NCBI GenBank assembly: GCA_002102225.1
Contig: LQPB01000059.1
Location: 1 to 64,000, forward strand
DNA: 64,000 nt
From: Mycobacterium interjectum
GTDB lineage: Bacteria; Actinomycetota; Actinomycetes; Mycobacteriales; Mycobacteriaceae
Reading direction: 5' to 3'
Part shown: in pieces, positions 36,853-46,772 of the stretch
Numbering within the stretch: the stretch's first letter is position 1
Layout: each line of letters begins with the position of its first letter
Program-made: the position numbers and the translations under genes
Notes under the pieces: generated by a model
What the model was told of the DNA's origin: nothing
The model's input: only the letters and a program-made list of their open reading frames with translations
The model's database searches: none

Positions 36853-36866
36853 TGAAACGTGTTCTA
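36853..36866. promoter_or_regulatory. KstR-type box upstream of the nitronate monooxygenase gene
   Basis: TGAAACGTGTTCTA is an exact match to the KstR consensus TNNAACNNGTTNNA, 38 bp upstream of the start codon at 36815. I recall that the M. tuberculosis orthologue Rv1894c is in the KstR regulon. Confidence 0.7.
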
Positions 36867-36941
36867 GTTTAGTACGTAGAGCGTTGACGTGGCCAGCCGC
36901 CCCTGACCAGCTCGTCGGCACTACGACGTTTCAGGCCCTTG

Positions 36942-37403
36942 TCAGAGCAACCCGCGGGTCGTCCACACGACGACGAAAGCCAGTATGCCGGCGAAGCAGA
37001 CCAGGTGATCGCGGCAGATGGCCCGCGCCAGCCGGGTCTGTTCGGCCGGACCGCCCGCCCGGTGCCCGAGCCGAACGGCGCTCGGGACCGTGTGCGTCAG
37101 CGCCAGCACCACCGGCACCCCCGCGAGCGCGGCCGAGGTCCCCAGCAGCCATGCCGGGTCGTCGCCCCGAGCGGCCTGCAACCCCAACGCGCCCAACAAG
37201 GCGAGCATGACAACGGCGATGACGTGGCCCATCGGTCGCGACGTCGTGGTCGCGCGGTGGTAGTAATCCGCGATCGAAGAGAGCGCGGGCTCGGGCAATT
37301 CCTCACCCGCGCTGCGATATCGGAAGACCTGGACGTCGAAGATCAGATCCATCCACAAGACCGCGAGCAAAAAGCCGCTGCAGGCCGTCAGTATCGGGGC
37401 CAC
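36942..37403 (-). CDS. Integral membrane protein
   Basis: 153 residues from a GTG start with four predicted membrane helices: [54 protein letters not shown] and [12 protein letters not shown]. Between helices 1 and 2 an acidic/aromatic [12 protein letters not shown] loop. No family name is recognised. Lies between the nitronate monooxygenase and the PE_PGRS gene. Confidence 0.68.
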   Translation of the reverse strand: MAPILTACSGFLLAVLWMDLIFDVQVFRYRSAGEELPEPALSSIADYYHRATTTSRPMGHVIAVVMLALLGALGLQAARGDDPAWLLGTSAALAGVPVVLALTHTVPSAVRLGHRAGGPAEQTRLARAICRDHLVCFAGILAFVVVWTTRGLL

Positions 37404-37585
37404 GACACTCCTTACCTCCGCACGTGGGGGACGCTTCCGAACGGATCGTCCGCGGTCACCTCGATTTCTGGCAAGCGCCTGCCAATTGTTGTAAACGTGT
37501 CGAATTACGCGGATGCAGCGCCTACCATCCGCCTAGCCCTGATCGCATGACGATGGCCCACCCGACGGGTTCTGGAGGTTGTCAT

Positions 37586-39277
37586 ATGTCGTATTTGGTT
37601 GCAGTGCCGGAGGCAGTGACGACGGCCGCGGAGAACGCCGCGGGCATCGCTTCGACGTTGAGCGCCGCCAATTCGGCGGCGGCCATCCCGACCACCGGAG
37701 TGCTGGCCGCCGCCAGTGATGAGGTGTCGACGGCGATCGCCGCCCTGTTCGCCAGCCACGGCGCGCAATACCAGGCGCTCAGCGCTCAAGCGGCGTTGTT
37801 CCACGCGCAATTCGTGCAGGCCCTGAATAGCACGGGCGGCGCGTACGCGGCCGCCGAAGCGGCCAACGCCTCGCCATTGCAGACCCTGGAGCAAGACGTG
37901 CTCGGGGCCATCAACGCGCCGACCAACACGTTGCTGGGTCGCCCGCTGATCGGCCCCGGTACCGACGGCGCCGCGGGGACCGGGCAGAACGGTGGCCCTG
38001 GCGGGATCTTGTGGGGCCGCGGCGGCAATGGCGGCTCGGGCGGGGCCGGGCAGGTCGGTGGCGCCGGCGGGGCGGCCGGCCTGTTCGGCGTCGGCGGCAT
38101 GGGCGGGACCGGCGGTCCCGGCATGGCAGGCGGCCATGGCGGCAATGGTGGATTGTTCTGGGGCCCCGGCGGTGCCGGGGGGACAGGTGGCACCACCGGC
38201 CTTGGCACCGGCGGTGCCGGCGGCGCCGGGGGCAACGCGTTCCTGAACGGGAATGGCGGCGCCGGCGGGGCCGGTGCGCTCGGAATTCCCGGCTCCAACG
38301 GCGGGGCCGGCGGGGCCGGCGGCCACGCCGGCTTCCTCTCGGGGATCGGCGGGATCGGCGGGGCAGGCGGTGCCGTGAGCGCCCCCGGAAGCACCGCCGG
38401 GGCCGGCGGGGCCGGCGGCAACGGAACCGGCCTCTTCCTTGGCTTCGGCGGCGCCGGCGGCGCCGGTGGTGACGCCACCGGTGTCGGGGGTATCGCCGGG
38501 GCCGGCGGCGCCGGCGGCCAGGGCTTCGCCCGCAGCCCGTTGGGGATCGACTTGAGCATGGGCGGGGCAGGCGGAGCCGGCGGCGCCGCGACCGCTGCCG
38601 GGGGCACCGGCGGCGCCGGCGGCGCGGGCGGGGCCAGCGGCTCCTCCGGCTTCTTCGGCATCGACCTGACCCAGGGCGGCGCCGGCGGGGTGGGCGGCGC
38701 CGCTACCACCGGACTCGCCGGGGCCGGGGGCGCCGGCGGCGCCGCCGCGGCCCCCGACTTCGTCGGGTGGGGCGCTTCCATCGGCGGCAACGGCGGGGCC
38801 GGAGGCGCCGCCAGCGGCGCCCTCGGAACCGGCGGCAACGGTGGCGCCGGCGGCGTGGCGGCCACGGTGACGGGCATCGCCGGCGGCGGCACCGGCGGGG
38901 CCGGCGGCGCCTCGGCCGGCGGCAACGGTGGCGTCGGCGGGGCCGGTGGCATGGGCGCCGGGCTGCAGGCCGGCATCGGCGGCAACGGCGGGCACGGCGG
39001 CGCCGCTCCCGTCGGCAACGGCGGCAACAACGGCGGCGACGGCGGCGCCGGCCTCGGGTTCTTCGGCCAAGGCGGCCAAGGCGGCGACGCCGGCACCGGC
39101 GGCGGCCCCGCGAACGGCGGTAACGGGGGCAACGCCGGGACCATCGACATGGGCACCTACACCCCGTCGATATTCGGCATCGGCGGCAACGGCGGCAACG
39201 GATTCGGTACCGGGCACGGCGGCACCGGCGGCCAGGGCGGTTACTTTGGCGCCCCCGGCACGAACGGAAAGCCGTAA
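37586..39277 (+). CDS. PE_PGRS family protein
   Basis: 563 residues. PE domain to about residue 95 ([23 protein letters not shown], helical, Ala-rich), then the linker [13 protein letters not shown] and about 430 residues of GGAGG(X) repeats, ending [11 protein letters not shown]. Probably exported by ESX-5 and surface-associated. The start at 37586 has GGAGG 8 nt upstream. The two long opposite-strand open frames here are by-products of the GC-rich repeats. Repeat-rich, so assembly errors are possible. Confidence 0.93.
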   Translation: MSYLVAVPEAVTTAAENAAGIASTLSAANSAAAIPTTGVLAAASDEVSTAIAALFASHGAQYQALSAQAALFHAQFVQALNSTGGAYAAAEAANASPLQTLEQDVLGAINAPTNTLLGRPLIGPGTDGAAGTGQNGGPGGILWGRGGNGGSGGAGQVGGAGGAAGLFGVGGMGGTGGPGMAGGHGGNGGLFWGPGGAGGTGGTTGLGTGGAGGAGGNAFLNGNGGAGGAGALGIPGSNGGAGGAGGHAGFLSGIGGIGGAGGAVSAPGSTAGAGGAGGNGTGLFLGFGGAGGAGGDATGVGGIAGAGGAGGQGFARSPLGIDLSMGGAGGAGGAATAAGGTGGAGGAGGASGSSGFFGIDLTQGGAGGVGGAATTGLAGAGGAGGAAAAPDFVGWGASIGGNGGAGGAASGALGTGGNGGAGGVAATVTGIAGGGTGGAGGASAGGNGGVGGAGGMGAGLQAGIGGNGGHGGAAPVGNGGNNGGDGGAGLGFFGQGGQGGDAGTGGGPANGGNGGNAGTIDMGTYTPSIFGIGGNGGNGFGTGHGGTGGQGGYFGAPGTNGKP

Positions 39278-39344
39278 CAGCATCCGACGGGCGGCGCGCC
39301 GATCCTTGATCCGCTGCGCTGCAACGGGGTAGCGTGGTGCCGAC

Positions 39345-39371
39345 AATTACGAAACGCTCGGTAGCGTAATT
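39345..39371. promoter_or_regulatory. Palindromic operator before the Baeyer-Villiger-type gene
   Basis: AATTACG (39345-39351) mirrors CGTAATT (39365-39371), with an inner ACGCT/AGCGT pair around CGGT. The 27-bp symmetric site lies 33 bp before the start codon and looks like a TetR-type operator. Confidence 0.45.
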
Positions 39372-39403
39372 CGCCGCCCCCGCCTACCGGAAGGATCGGC
39401 TTG

Positions 39404-41344
39404 ATGCGCAGCCGCTATGCCGGCCAGCCCTTCACGACGCCGACGGACGAGATCGCGGCCGCGCTCGAGGATGTCAGCGTCCCGACCCTGCTGCTCTCGC
39501 TCGTCCACATCACCGGCGACCCGCGGTTCATCCGGGACTTCAAGCCCATGGGCATCTTCCTCAATGAGGTTCAGGGCTTCATGTCCGACGAGGACAAGGC
39601 CCGGGCCCGGGCGGCGGCGCTGCCGGTGCTCACCGACTACCGGGACCGCGGTTGCCCCGAACCCGAGCCGCTGAGCCTTGAACTCATTCGGGAGATGATG
39701 GACTGGGCGGCCTGCGAACACGTCACCGACGACTACCTGCCGCTGATCCTGGAAGAGATGGATCTCGATGGTGTCGACCCGCGCCGTCCGGCCGCCCTGC
39801 CGACGGAATCCGCCGCCAAACTACCCGTCCTGGTGGTCGGATGCGGGGAGTCGGGCCTGCTGGCCGGCATCCGGCTCAAGCAGGCCAACATTCCGTTCAC
39901 GATCGTCGAGAAAAACGCCGGCCCCGGCGGAACATGGTGGGAGAACAGCTATCCCGGCGCCCGCGTGGATGTCGCAAACCACTTCTATTGCTACAGCTTC
40001 GAACCCAACAACGATTGGACGCACTTCTTCGCCGAGCAATACGAGCTGCGGGACTATTTCACGCAGGTGATGAACAAGCACGGGCTGGGCGAGCACATCC
40101 GGTGGAACACCGAGGTCGTCGAGGCCAAGTGGAACGACGACGACGGGGTGTGGAGCGTCTCGCTGCGCGGCCCGGACGGCCAGACGAGCACGATCACCAC
40201 GCGGGCCGTCCTGACCGCGGTCGGTCAGTTGAACCGGCCCAACATCCCCGGCTTCGACGGCGCCGACACCTTCGAGGGGCCGTCATTTCACTCGGCGGCC
40301 TGGGACCACTCGGTTGATCTGACCGGCAAGCGGGTCGCGCTCATCGGCGCCGGCGCCAGCGGCTTCCAGATCGCACCGGCGATCGCCGGCCAGGTCGAGA
40401 AGCTCACGGTTTTCCAGCGCACCGCGCAGTGGATGTTCCCGAACCCCATGTACCACGACGAGGTCGGCGACGGGGTGCGGTGGGCGATGCGACACCTGCC
40501 CTTCTACGGCCGGTGGTACAGATTCCTGGTGCTCTGGCCGGGCGCCGACAAGGGACTCGACGCCGCGGAGGGCGACCCCAACTACGCCGACCAGGACTAC
40601 GCCGTCAGCGACATCAACGCCGCCGCCCGAATGATGTTCGCGCAGTGGATCACCAGCCAGATCGGCGAGGGCGCGAGCTCCCAAGAGCTGTTGGACAAGG
40701 TGTTACCCGACTATCCCGCCACGGGAAAACGGACACTGCAGGACAACGGCAGCTGGCTGCAGACGCTGCAACGCGACAACGTCGAGTTGGTGCGCACGCC
40801 GATCCAGAAGATCACACCGCACGGCGTTGTCACGGAGGACGGCGTGGTGCACCAGGCCGACGTCATCGTCTACGCGACCGGATTTCGCCACACCGATGTG
40901 TTGTGGCCGCTGAAAGTGGTCGGCCGCAATGGGGTTGACCTGCACCAGATGTGGGGGAGCCGGCCGTATGCCTACCTCGGCATCACGGTGCCCGGATTCC
41001 CGAACTTCTTCATCCTCTACGGGCCCGGAACTCATCTCGCCCATGGCGGCAGTTTGATCTTCCAGTCCGAACTCCAGATGCGCTATGTCGGCCAGTGCCT
41101 CCAGCGGCTGGCCCAGGAGAAGCTGCTCTCGATGGAACCGCGGGCCGAAGCCGCGACCGAGTGGCACCAACGAACGCAGGCCCAGATCAAGAAGATGGTG
41201 TGGTCACACCCGGCGGTCAAGCACTCCTACTTCAAGAACGCCGACGGCGAGATCCACACCGTCAGCCCGTGGCGCCTCAACGAGTACTGGGCCGCCGTGC
41301 GCCAGCCCGACTGGTCCGAATTCGTACTGCGGCAAAGAAAGTGA
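39404..41344 (+). CDS. FAD-dependent monooxygenase, Baeyer-Villiger type
   Basis: 646 residues, with about 120 extra N-terminal residues compared with short BVMOs. FAD site VVGCGESGLLAGIRL, GGTWWENSYPGARVDV, NADPH site LIGAGASGFQIAPA, the fingerprint-like FEGPSFHSAAWDH, and the late motif VYATGFRHTDVL. It inserts oxygen into ketones or acts on a related carbonyl; substrate unknown. TTG 39401 is an alternative start. An alcohol dehydrogenase follows by 10 bp. Confidence 0.9.
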   Translation: MRSRYAGQPFTTPTDEIAAALEDVSVPTLLLSLVHITGDPRFIRDFKPMGIFLNEVQGFMSDEDKARARAAALPVLTDYRDRGCPEPEPLSLELIREMMDWAACEHVTDDYLPLILEEMDLDGVDPRRPAALPTESAAKLPVLVVGCGESGLLAGIRLKQANIPFTIVEKNAGPGGTWWENSYPGARVDVANHFYCYSFEPNNDWTHFFAEQYELRDYFTQVMNKHGLGEHIRWNTEVVEAKWNDDDGVWSVSLRGPDGQTSTITTRAVLTAVGQLNRPNIPGFDGADTFEGPSFHSAAWDHSVDLTGKRVALIGAGASGFQIAPAIAGQVEKLTVFQRTAQWMFPNPMYHDEVGDGVRWAMRHLPFYGRWYRFLVLWPGADKGLDAAEGDPNYADQDYAVSDINAAARMMFAQWITSQIGEGASSQELLDKVLPDYPATGKRTLQDNGSWLQTLQRDNVELVRTPIQKITPHGVVTEDGVVHQADVIVYATGFRHTDVLWPLKVVGRNGVDLHQMWGSRPYAYLGITVPGFPNFFILYGPGTHLAHGGSLIFQSELQMRYVGQCLQRLAQEKLLSMEPRAEAATEWHQRTQAQIKKMVWSHPAVKHSYFKNADGEIHTVSPWRLNEYWAAVRQPDWSEFVLRQRK

Positions 41345-41354
41345 GCACACCACC

Positions 41355-42380
41355 ATGCGAACGGTAGTCCTCGACGGGCCACGCAACATCGAGGTCGACA
41401 CGCGCCCCGATCCGGAACTCCCGGGTTCCGACGGAGCGATCGTCTCGGTCACCGCCGCGGGAATCTGCGGATCCGATCTACACTTCTACGAGGGTGACTA
41501 TCCGCTGGCCGCACCCATGACCCTCGGCCACGAGGCGGTCGGCACCGTCGTCGAAGCCGGGCCCGACGTGCGCACCGTCAAGGTCGGCGACCAGGTCATG
41601 GTGTCATCGGTGACCGGCTGCGGCGCCTGCCCCGGATGCGCCACGCGCGACCCGGTGATGTGCTTCTCCGGGTTTCAGATCTTCGGCGGCGGCGTGCTTC
41701 CCGGTGCGCAGGCCGACCTGCTCGCGGTGCCCGCCGCCGACTTTCAGCTGCTCAAGACGCCCGACGGGATCAGCACCGAACAGGCGCTGCTGCTCACCGA
41801 TAACCTGGCCACCGGCTGGGCGGCGGCCCAGCGAGCCGACATTCCGCCCGGTGGCACGGTGGCGGTGATCGGCCTGGGCGCAGTGGGCCTGTGCGCCCTG
41901 CGCTGCGCATTTTTTCACGGTGCCGCAACCGTTTTCGCGGTCGACCGCGTGGATGGGCGCCTGGACCGCGCCGCGGCGTGGGGAGCGACGCCGGTCAAGC
42001 CGCCGGCCGTAGCGGCCATCCTGGCGGCCACGGGCGGGCGCGGCGCCGACGCCGTGATCGACGCGGTCGCCACCGACGCATCCCTGACCGACGCGCTCAA
42101 CGCGGTGCGGCCGGGCGGCACCGTCTCGGTTGTCGGTGTGCACGATATGAACCCGTTTCCGCTCAACGCGCTGGGCTGCCTGATTCGCAGCATCACCCTG
42201 CGGATGACCACGGCGCCGGTGCAGCGCACCTGGCCGGAGCTGATCCCGCTGCTGCAATCCGGCCGGCTCGACGTCGACGGCGTCTTCACCACGACACTGT
42301 CGTTGGACGAGGCCGCCAAGGGCTACGCGACCGCCGAGTCGCGCTCCGGCGACGAGGTGAAGGTCCTGCTGACGCCCTAG
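41355..42380 (+). CDS. Zinc-dependent alcohol dehydrogenase (Rv1895-like)
   Basis: 341 residues, medium-chain zinc ADH: ICGSDLHFYEGDYP, TLGHEAVGTVVEAG (zinc and catalytic His), structural Cys in TGCGACPGCATRDPVMC, cofactor site VAVIGLGAVGLCAL. Probably makes the ketone that the preceding monooxygenase oxidises, by context. It overlaps the convergent HAD gene by 4 bp (CCTAGG). Confidence 0.88.
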   Translation: MRTVVLDGPRNIEVDTRPDPELPGSDGAIVSVTAAGICGSDLHFYEGDYPLAAPMTLGHEAVGTVVEAGPDVRTVKVGDQVMVSSVTGCGACPGCATRDPVMCFSGFQIFGGGVLPGAQADLLAVPAADFQLLKTPDGISTEQALLLTDNLATGWAAAQRADIPPGGTVAVIGLGAVGLCALRCAFFHGAATVFAVDRVDGRLDRAAAWGATPVKPPAVAAILAATGGRGADAVIDAVATDASLTDALNAVRPGGTVSVVGVHDMNPFPLNALGCLIRSITLRMTTAPVQRTWPELIPLLQSGRLDVDGVFTTTLSLDEAAKGYATAESRSGDEVKVLLTP

Positions 42381-43165
42381 GCCCGGTCGCGGCGGACGTG
42401 CTCGGCCAGATGGCGCAACGTCCGCACCGGCCCGCGGCGCCCCGAGGCGAGGCACATCACCGGCCACCCCTGCGCAGCGGCCGCCGCCGCGAGCCCCGAG
42501 CGGGGATTCACCGGTCGCGGACACCCGACGACCGACATCGACGCCGCATCCTCGTCACCGTCGGCGTAGAAGTAACTGCGCTGCACCGCAACGCCGTTGG
42601 CGGAACAGAATTGCTGCAGCGCGGCGGCCTTGGTGGCCCCCCACACGATCGGTTTGACGATCCCGCCGGTCAGCCGGCCGTGCTCGTCGAGCTCGAAGTG
42701 GTTGCACTGCACGTTGGAAATGCCGAGGAAGCGCGCGACGGGCACCGCCTGAATGGACAGCGCCGACGAGCTCAGCACGACGGTGTGCCCGCGCTGCTGA
42801 TGCGCCTGCACGATGTCGTGCATGTGCGAATACAGACGCGCGGCAACGCGTTCGACGAACAAGCGGTCGCCCAGGGCGTTGAGCTCGGTGAGCGATTCCC
42901 CACGCAGGTAGCCGGCCGCCCGCACGATAAGGTGTTCGAACTCCAACCGACCGAAGCGGTATCGCAGCGCGGCGTCGAACACACCCAGGAGCTCGCCCAG
43001 TCCGGCCTGGCGGCGACGGATCCGATCACCGACATGCACCGCCGCCGTGAAGCCGTCGACCAACGTGCCGTCAAGGTCGAAGAAGGCGCCGATCCCGGGC
43101 CCCGGTGTGCTGGCGCCGATCTCCGCGAGGGCGTCGGCGGGCGAGAGCCTCGTGAGCGGCGCCAT
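42377..43165 (-). CDS. HAD-superfamily (IB) hydrolase/phosphatase
   Basis: 262 residues. Nucleophile and acid Asp in FFDLDGTLVDGF, motif II Ser-Ser-Ser in VVLSSSALSIQAVP, motif III Lys in GATKAAALQQFC, and motif IV Asp-rich YADGDEDAASM, the SerB-like class. Acts on a phosphomonoester. ATG 43165 is the likely start; a TTG at 43174 overlaps the methyltransferase stop. It follows that gene on the same strand. Confidence 0.86.
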   Translation of the reverse strand: MAPLTRLSPADALAEIGASTPGPGIGAFFDLDGTLVDGFTAAVHVGDRIRRRQAGLGELLGVFDAALRYRFGRLEFEHLIVRAAGYLRGESLTELNALGDRLFVERVAARLYSHMHDIVQAHQQRGHTVVLSSSALSIQAVPVARFLGISNVQCNHFELDEHGRLTGGIVKPIVWGATKAAALQQFCSANGVAVQRSYFYADGDEDAASMSVVGCPRPVNPRSGLAAAAAAQGWPVMCLASGRRGPVRTLRHLAEHVRRDRA

Positions 43166-43170
43166 TCGGC

Positions 43171-44022
43171 TCAACCAGACCGCGTCGCCGTGATGTATTG
43201 GGAGCGCATGAACGCGTCGATCTTGACGTCTACCGGCGGCGGCGTCATCCCGTAGCCGGCCTGCAGGTCGAGCGTGTTGCGGACGGGTTCGACGGCCCAG
43301 CCGTGCGCGGCGAGCGACTCCGCAGGGTCGCCCTGGGGCTCGTAGGTGAGGGCGGAGAAGTCCACATCGCCGGACATGTTGACCCCGGGGTGGTCCGTCT
43401 CCAGGGCGGCGAGCTGCTCGCGGTCCAAGCGGGATCCCAGCGCGCCGATGGCGATTCGGCTGCCCGGCGCACTGAGCCCGCTGATGCGGGAGAAGAGCGC
43501 GCTTTGGGCCTCGTCGGTCAGATAGGGCAACACACCCTCCACCGACCAGGCGCTGGGAGCCTCGGTGTCGAAGCCTGCCGCTTCCAACCGCCGCGACCAG
43601 TCGGTGCGCAAATCGGCCCCGACCTCGACCCTGCGGGCCTTGGGCGTGGCGCCATGCTCGCCGAGCACGCGTCCCTTGAATTCGAGGACCTTCGGCAGGT
43701 CAACCTCGAAAACCGTTGTGCCATCCGGCCAGCCGAGGCGGTATGCGCGAGAGTCCAGTCCCGCGGCGACGATCACCGCCTGTCGGATGCCCGCCTCACC
43801 GGCGAAGGCGAAGAAGTCGTCGAAGAACCTCGTCTGCACACCGTAGAGGCGCGGAAACGCCGTCTCGTCCTCGGAGGTACCCGGATTGGCAAGCACACCG
43901 GCCAGATACGGGTCCTGCGCGGCGTCGATGAAAACCTGCGCGTATTCGTCGCGGACCAGCGGCCGTGGGCCGATGGCGTGCAGTGCACGCCATCCCGCCA
44001 CCAGCAGCGCGGTGTAGCCCAC
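43171..44022 (-). CDS. SAM-dependent methyltransferase, Rv1896c-like; native start codon apparently lost
   Basis: 283 residues as drawn (GTG at 44022), but matching family sequence runs further upstream in frame to about 44094 ([27 protein letters not shown]), giving about 307 residues like Rv1896c. That stretch has no ATG, GTG or TTG; the codon where the relative has Met is GCG at 44092-44094, before a GAGGGGG ribosome site. The body has the class-I methyltransferase landmarks of the group: [46 protein letters not shown]. Substrate unknown. Confidence 0.8.
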   Translation of the reverse strand: MGYTALLVAGWRALHAIGPRPLVRDEYAQVFIDAAQDPYLAGVLANPGTSEDETAFPRLYGVQTRFFDDFFAFAGEAGIRQAVIVAAGLDSRAYRLGWPDGTTVFEVDLPKVLEFKGRVLGEHGATPKARRVEVGADLRTDWSRRLEAAGFDTEAPSAWSVEGVLPYLTDEAQSALFSRISGLSAPGSRIAIGALGSRLDREQLAALETDHPGVNMSGDVDFSALTYEPQGDPAESLAAHGWAVEPVRNTLDLQAGYGMTPPPVDVKIDAFMRSQYITATRSG

Positions 44023-44155
44023 CCCGCTGACGATGTCCCACTCGTCGTCGTCGGAGCGAAGCGACCCGAAGTCAGGCGATGTGCTCGTGGTCGCCCCCTC
44101 ACGTCAGAATCGGCCACCAAAGCCGACATCTACCAAGGTACCTGCGATGGCGCCG

Positions 44156-44587
44156 TCAAATCTCGAGAATGACCGTGACCGGTCCGTCGTTCACCAACTC
44201 GACCTGCATATTCGCGCCGAACACGCCGGTGTGCACGTCGGCGCCCAGCGTGTGCAACGCGTCGGCGAACGCTTCGATCAGCGGTTCGGCCACCGCCCCG
44301 GGTGCGGCGGCGTTCCAGGACGGGCGCCGGCCCTTCGCGGTGTCGGCGTACAACGTGAACTGGCTGACCACCAATATCGGCGCGTTGACATCGGCGGCGG
44401 ACCGTTCACCGGCGAGAATGCGTAGATACCAGAGCTTTTCGGCCAGCCGTCGCGCCTTGGCGGGGTCGTCGTCGTGAGTGACGCCGACGAAAGCCAACAA
44501 GCCCTGGCCGGCCGGCCGGATAGCGCCCACCACTTGACCGTCGACCGACACCGATGCCGACGAGACCCGTTGCACCAGTACCCGCAT
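44156..44587 (-). CDS. dtd: D-aminoacyl-tRNA deacylase (Dtd)
   Basis: 143 residues, equal to Rv1897c. Frees tRNA from D-amino acids. Features: [19 protein letters not shown], the SQF motif in [10 protein letters not shown], the GxP-type loop in KGRRPSWN (here with Arg-Pro), and the end [12 protein letters not shown] containing NxGP. Start ATG 44587 is standard for the family. Confidence 0.95.
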   Translation of the reverse strand: MRVLVQRVSSASVSVDGQVVGAIRPAGQGLLAFVGVTHDDDPAKARRLAEKLWYLRILAGERSAADVNAPILVVSQFTLYADTAKGRRPSWNAAAPGAVAEPLIEAFADALHTLGADVHTGVFGANMQVELVNDGPVTVILEI

Positions 44588-44638
44588 GGCCCTCGATGCT
44601 GCCAGGCCGCGGTCCGAAACGGTGGGTAGGCTCGTGAC

Positions 44639-44944
44639 GTGTCCGTGCTCGTCGCGTTTTCCGTCACCCCGCTGGGCGTGGGCGAGGGCGTCGGAGAGAT
44701 CGTTGCCGAAGCGGTTCGGGTGGTCCGCGAATCCGGCCTGCCCAACAAGACGGATTCGATGTTCACCGTGATCGAGGGCGAAACCTGGGAGGAAGTGATG
44801 GCCGTCGTGCAGCGCGCGGTCGAGGCCGTGGCCGCGCGGGCTCCCAGGGTCAGCACGGTGATCAAGGTGGACTCGCGGGCTTCGGCCCAGGACGCGATGA
44901 CGCAGAAGGTCGCCTCCGTCGAGCGCCACCTGGCCGGCGGCTAA
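44639..44944 (+). CDS. Thiamine-binding-type protein (MTH1187/YkoF family)
   Basis: 101 residues from a GTG, close to Rv1898 (102). Ferredoxin-like fold: [51 protein letters not shown]. Family members bind thiamine-like ligands; not proven here. It overlaps the convergent macro-domain gene by 4 bp. Confidence 0.88.
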   Translation: MSVLVAFSVTPLGVGEGVGEIVAEAVRVVRESGLPNKTDSMFTVIEGETWEEVMAVVQRAVEAVAARAPRVSTVIKVDSRASAQDAMTQKVASVERHLAGG

Positions 44945-45435
44945 GCCCGCACCGCGTCCCGGAACGCCCGCTCCGCCGCGTCACCGTGGACGGCGAAGAC
45001 CACCCTTTCCAGCGAGGCCGCGCGGTGTTGGCGCACGACGCCGACCATCAGCCGCGCCGCGTCATCGAGTGGGAAACCGCCGACACCGGTGCCGAACGCC
45101 ACCAGGGCCAACGAGCGGCAGCCGAGTTCGTCGGCCTTGCGCAGCGTGGCACCGGTTGCCCGGGTGATGATCTCGGCCGAGGTCGGGCCGCCCAGCTCCA
45201 TCGTGGCCGCGTGGATGACGTAGCGCGCTGGCATGTCGCCGGCGGTGGTCTCCACGGCTTCGCCGAGCCCGATCGGCGCCTTGTCGGCCGATTCGCGCTG
45301 CACGTCGGCCCCGCCGGCCCGGGCAATAGCCGCGGCGACGCCGCCACCATGCCGCAGTTGGGTATTGGCGGCGTTGGTGATCGCGTCGAGTTCGAGCTTG
45401 GTGATGTCGGCCTGCACTACCTCTAACTCGATCAT
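44941..45435 (-). CDS. Macro-domain protein (ADP-ribose hydrolase/binder)
   Basis: 164 residues, a single macro domain: [26 protein letters not shown], the HGGGVAAAI loop, and the ADP-ribose phosphate loop [13 protein letters not shown]. Likely hydrolyses ADP-ribosyl esters. In M. tuberculosis the gene at this place (lppD, Rv1899c) is longer, so this is either trimmed to the macro domain or a different architecture. Adjacent to cinA, itself linked to nucleotide clean-up. Confidence 0.9.
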   Translation of the reverse strand: MIELEVVQADITKLELDAITNAANTQLRHGGGVAAAIARAGGADVQRESADKAPIGLGEAVETTAGDMPARYVIHAATMELGGPTSAEIITRATGATLRKADELGCRSLALVAFGTGVGGFPLDDAARLMVGVVRQHRAASLERVVFAVHGDAAERAFRDAVRA

Positions 45436-45495
45436 CGGTCCATTGTCCGTCCGATGGCCGTCGCCGGCTCGCCCGCCGCCCCGTTCAGTAGGCTC

Positions 45496-46770
45496 ATGCC
45501 GGTGAGCGCACGCGCAGGCATCGTCGTCACCGGAACCGAGGTCCTCACCGGACGCGTCCAAGACGCCAACGGCCCGTGGATCGCCGATCGCCTGCTCGAG
45601 CTGGGCGTGGAGCTGGCGCACATCACCATCTGCGGCGACCGCCCGTCCGACATCGAGGCGCAGCTGCGCTTCATGGCCGACCAGGGCGTGGACCTGATCA
45701 TCACCAGCGGCGGCCTGGGCCCGACGGCCGACGACATGACCGTCGAGGTGGTGGCGCGCTTCTGCGGTCGCGACCTCGTGCTCGACGAGGCAACCGAGAA
45801 CAAGATCGCCGACATCCTGAAAAACCTGATGGCACGCTTCGAGGGCGTCGACTTCGAGGCCGTCCGCGCGGCCAACCGCAAGCAGGCCATGATCCCGGCC
45901 GGCGCGCAGGTGCTCGACCCGGTGGGGACCGCACCGGGCGTGGTGGTGCCGGGCAAGCCCGCGGTGATCGTGCTTCCGGGTCCCCCGCGCGAGCTGCAGC
46001 CGATGTGGCGCAGGGCCATCGCAACCCCGGCCGCGCAGGACGCGATCGCGGGCCGAACGACTTACGAACAAAAGACGATTCGCATGTTCGGGCTGCCCGA
46101 GTCGGGCCTGGCCGACACGCTGCGTGACGCCGAGAAATCCGTCGCCGGCTTCGAGCGCCTGGAGATCACCACCTGCCTGCGGCGCGGCGAGATCGAAATG
46201 GTCACGCGCTACGAGCCCGACGCCGCGGACGCCTACACGCGGCTCACCGAAGCGTTGCGAGAGCGGCACGGGCAGCAGATCTACTCCGAAGACGGCTCGA
46301 AAGTGGACGACCTGGTCGCGCGGTTGCTCACCGGTCGCTGGATAGCGACCGCCGAATCATGCACCGCGGGTCTGCTGTCCGCGCGGCTGACCGACCGCGC
46401 CGGCTCCTCGGACTACGTAGCAGGCGGCGTGGTGTCCTATTCCAACGAGGCGAAAGCCCAACTACTGGGCGTTGACCCTGCCCTGATCGAGGCGCACGGC
46501 GCGGTGTCCGAACCGGTGGCCGAGGCGATGGCGGCGGGCGCGCTCAAGCGCTTCGGCGCCGACACCGCCGTCGCGATCACCGGGATCGCCGGCCCGGGCG
46601 GGGGGACCGCCGAAAAGCCGGTTGGCACAGTCTGTTTCACCGTGATGCTGGCCGACGGCCGCACCGACACCCGAACGCTGCGGCTGCCCGGCAACCGCTC
46701 CGACGTACGCGAGCGGTCCACGACGGTGGCGATGCACCTGCTGCGGCGCATCCTCACCGACCCCGGCTAG
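45496..46770 (+). CDS. cinA: CinA-family protein (nicotinamide mononucleotide deamidase / competence-damage-inducible)
   Basis: 424 residues (M. tuberculosis CinA about 430). N-terminal MoaB-like COG1058 domain ([35 protein letters not shown]) and C-terminal deamidase domain ([43 protein letters not shown]). It cleans damaged pyridine nucleotides. GTG 45502 could also start. lipJ, which lies before cinA in M. tuberculosis, is absent. Confidence 0.95.
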   Translation: MPVSARAGIVVTGTEVLTGRVQDANGPWIADRLLELGVELAHITICGDRPSDIEAQLRFMADQGVDLIITSGGLGPTADDMTVEVVARFCGRDLVLDEATENKIADILKNLMARFEGVDFEAVRAANRKQAMIPAGAQVLDPVGTAPGVVVPGKPAVIVLPGPPRELQPMWRRAIATPAAQDAIAGRTTYEQKTIRMFGLPESGLADTLRDAEKSVAGFERLEITTCLRRGEIEMVTRYEPDAADAYTRLTEALRERHGQQIYSEDGSKVDDLVARLLTGRWIATAESCTAGLLSARLTDRAGSSDYVAGGVVSYSNEAKAQLLGVDPALIEAHGAVSEPVAEAMAAGALKRFGADTAVAITGIAGPGGGTAEKPVGTVCFTVMLADGRTDTRTLRLPGNRSDVRERSTTVAMHLLRRILTDPG

Positions 46771-46772
46771 AA

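Noticed and set aside
37505-39346. Two long opposite-strand open frames (about 610 and 456 codons) across the PE_PGRS gene
   Set aside because: They are the mirror of the Gly-rich repeat codons, composed of Ala/Pro runs with no start site or domain; the plus-strand PE_PGRS explains the stretch.
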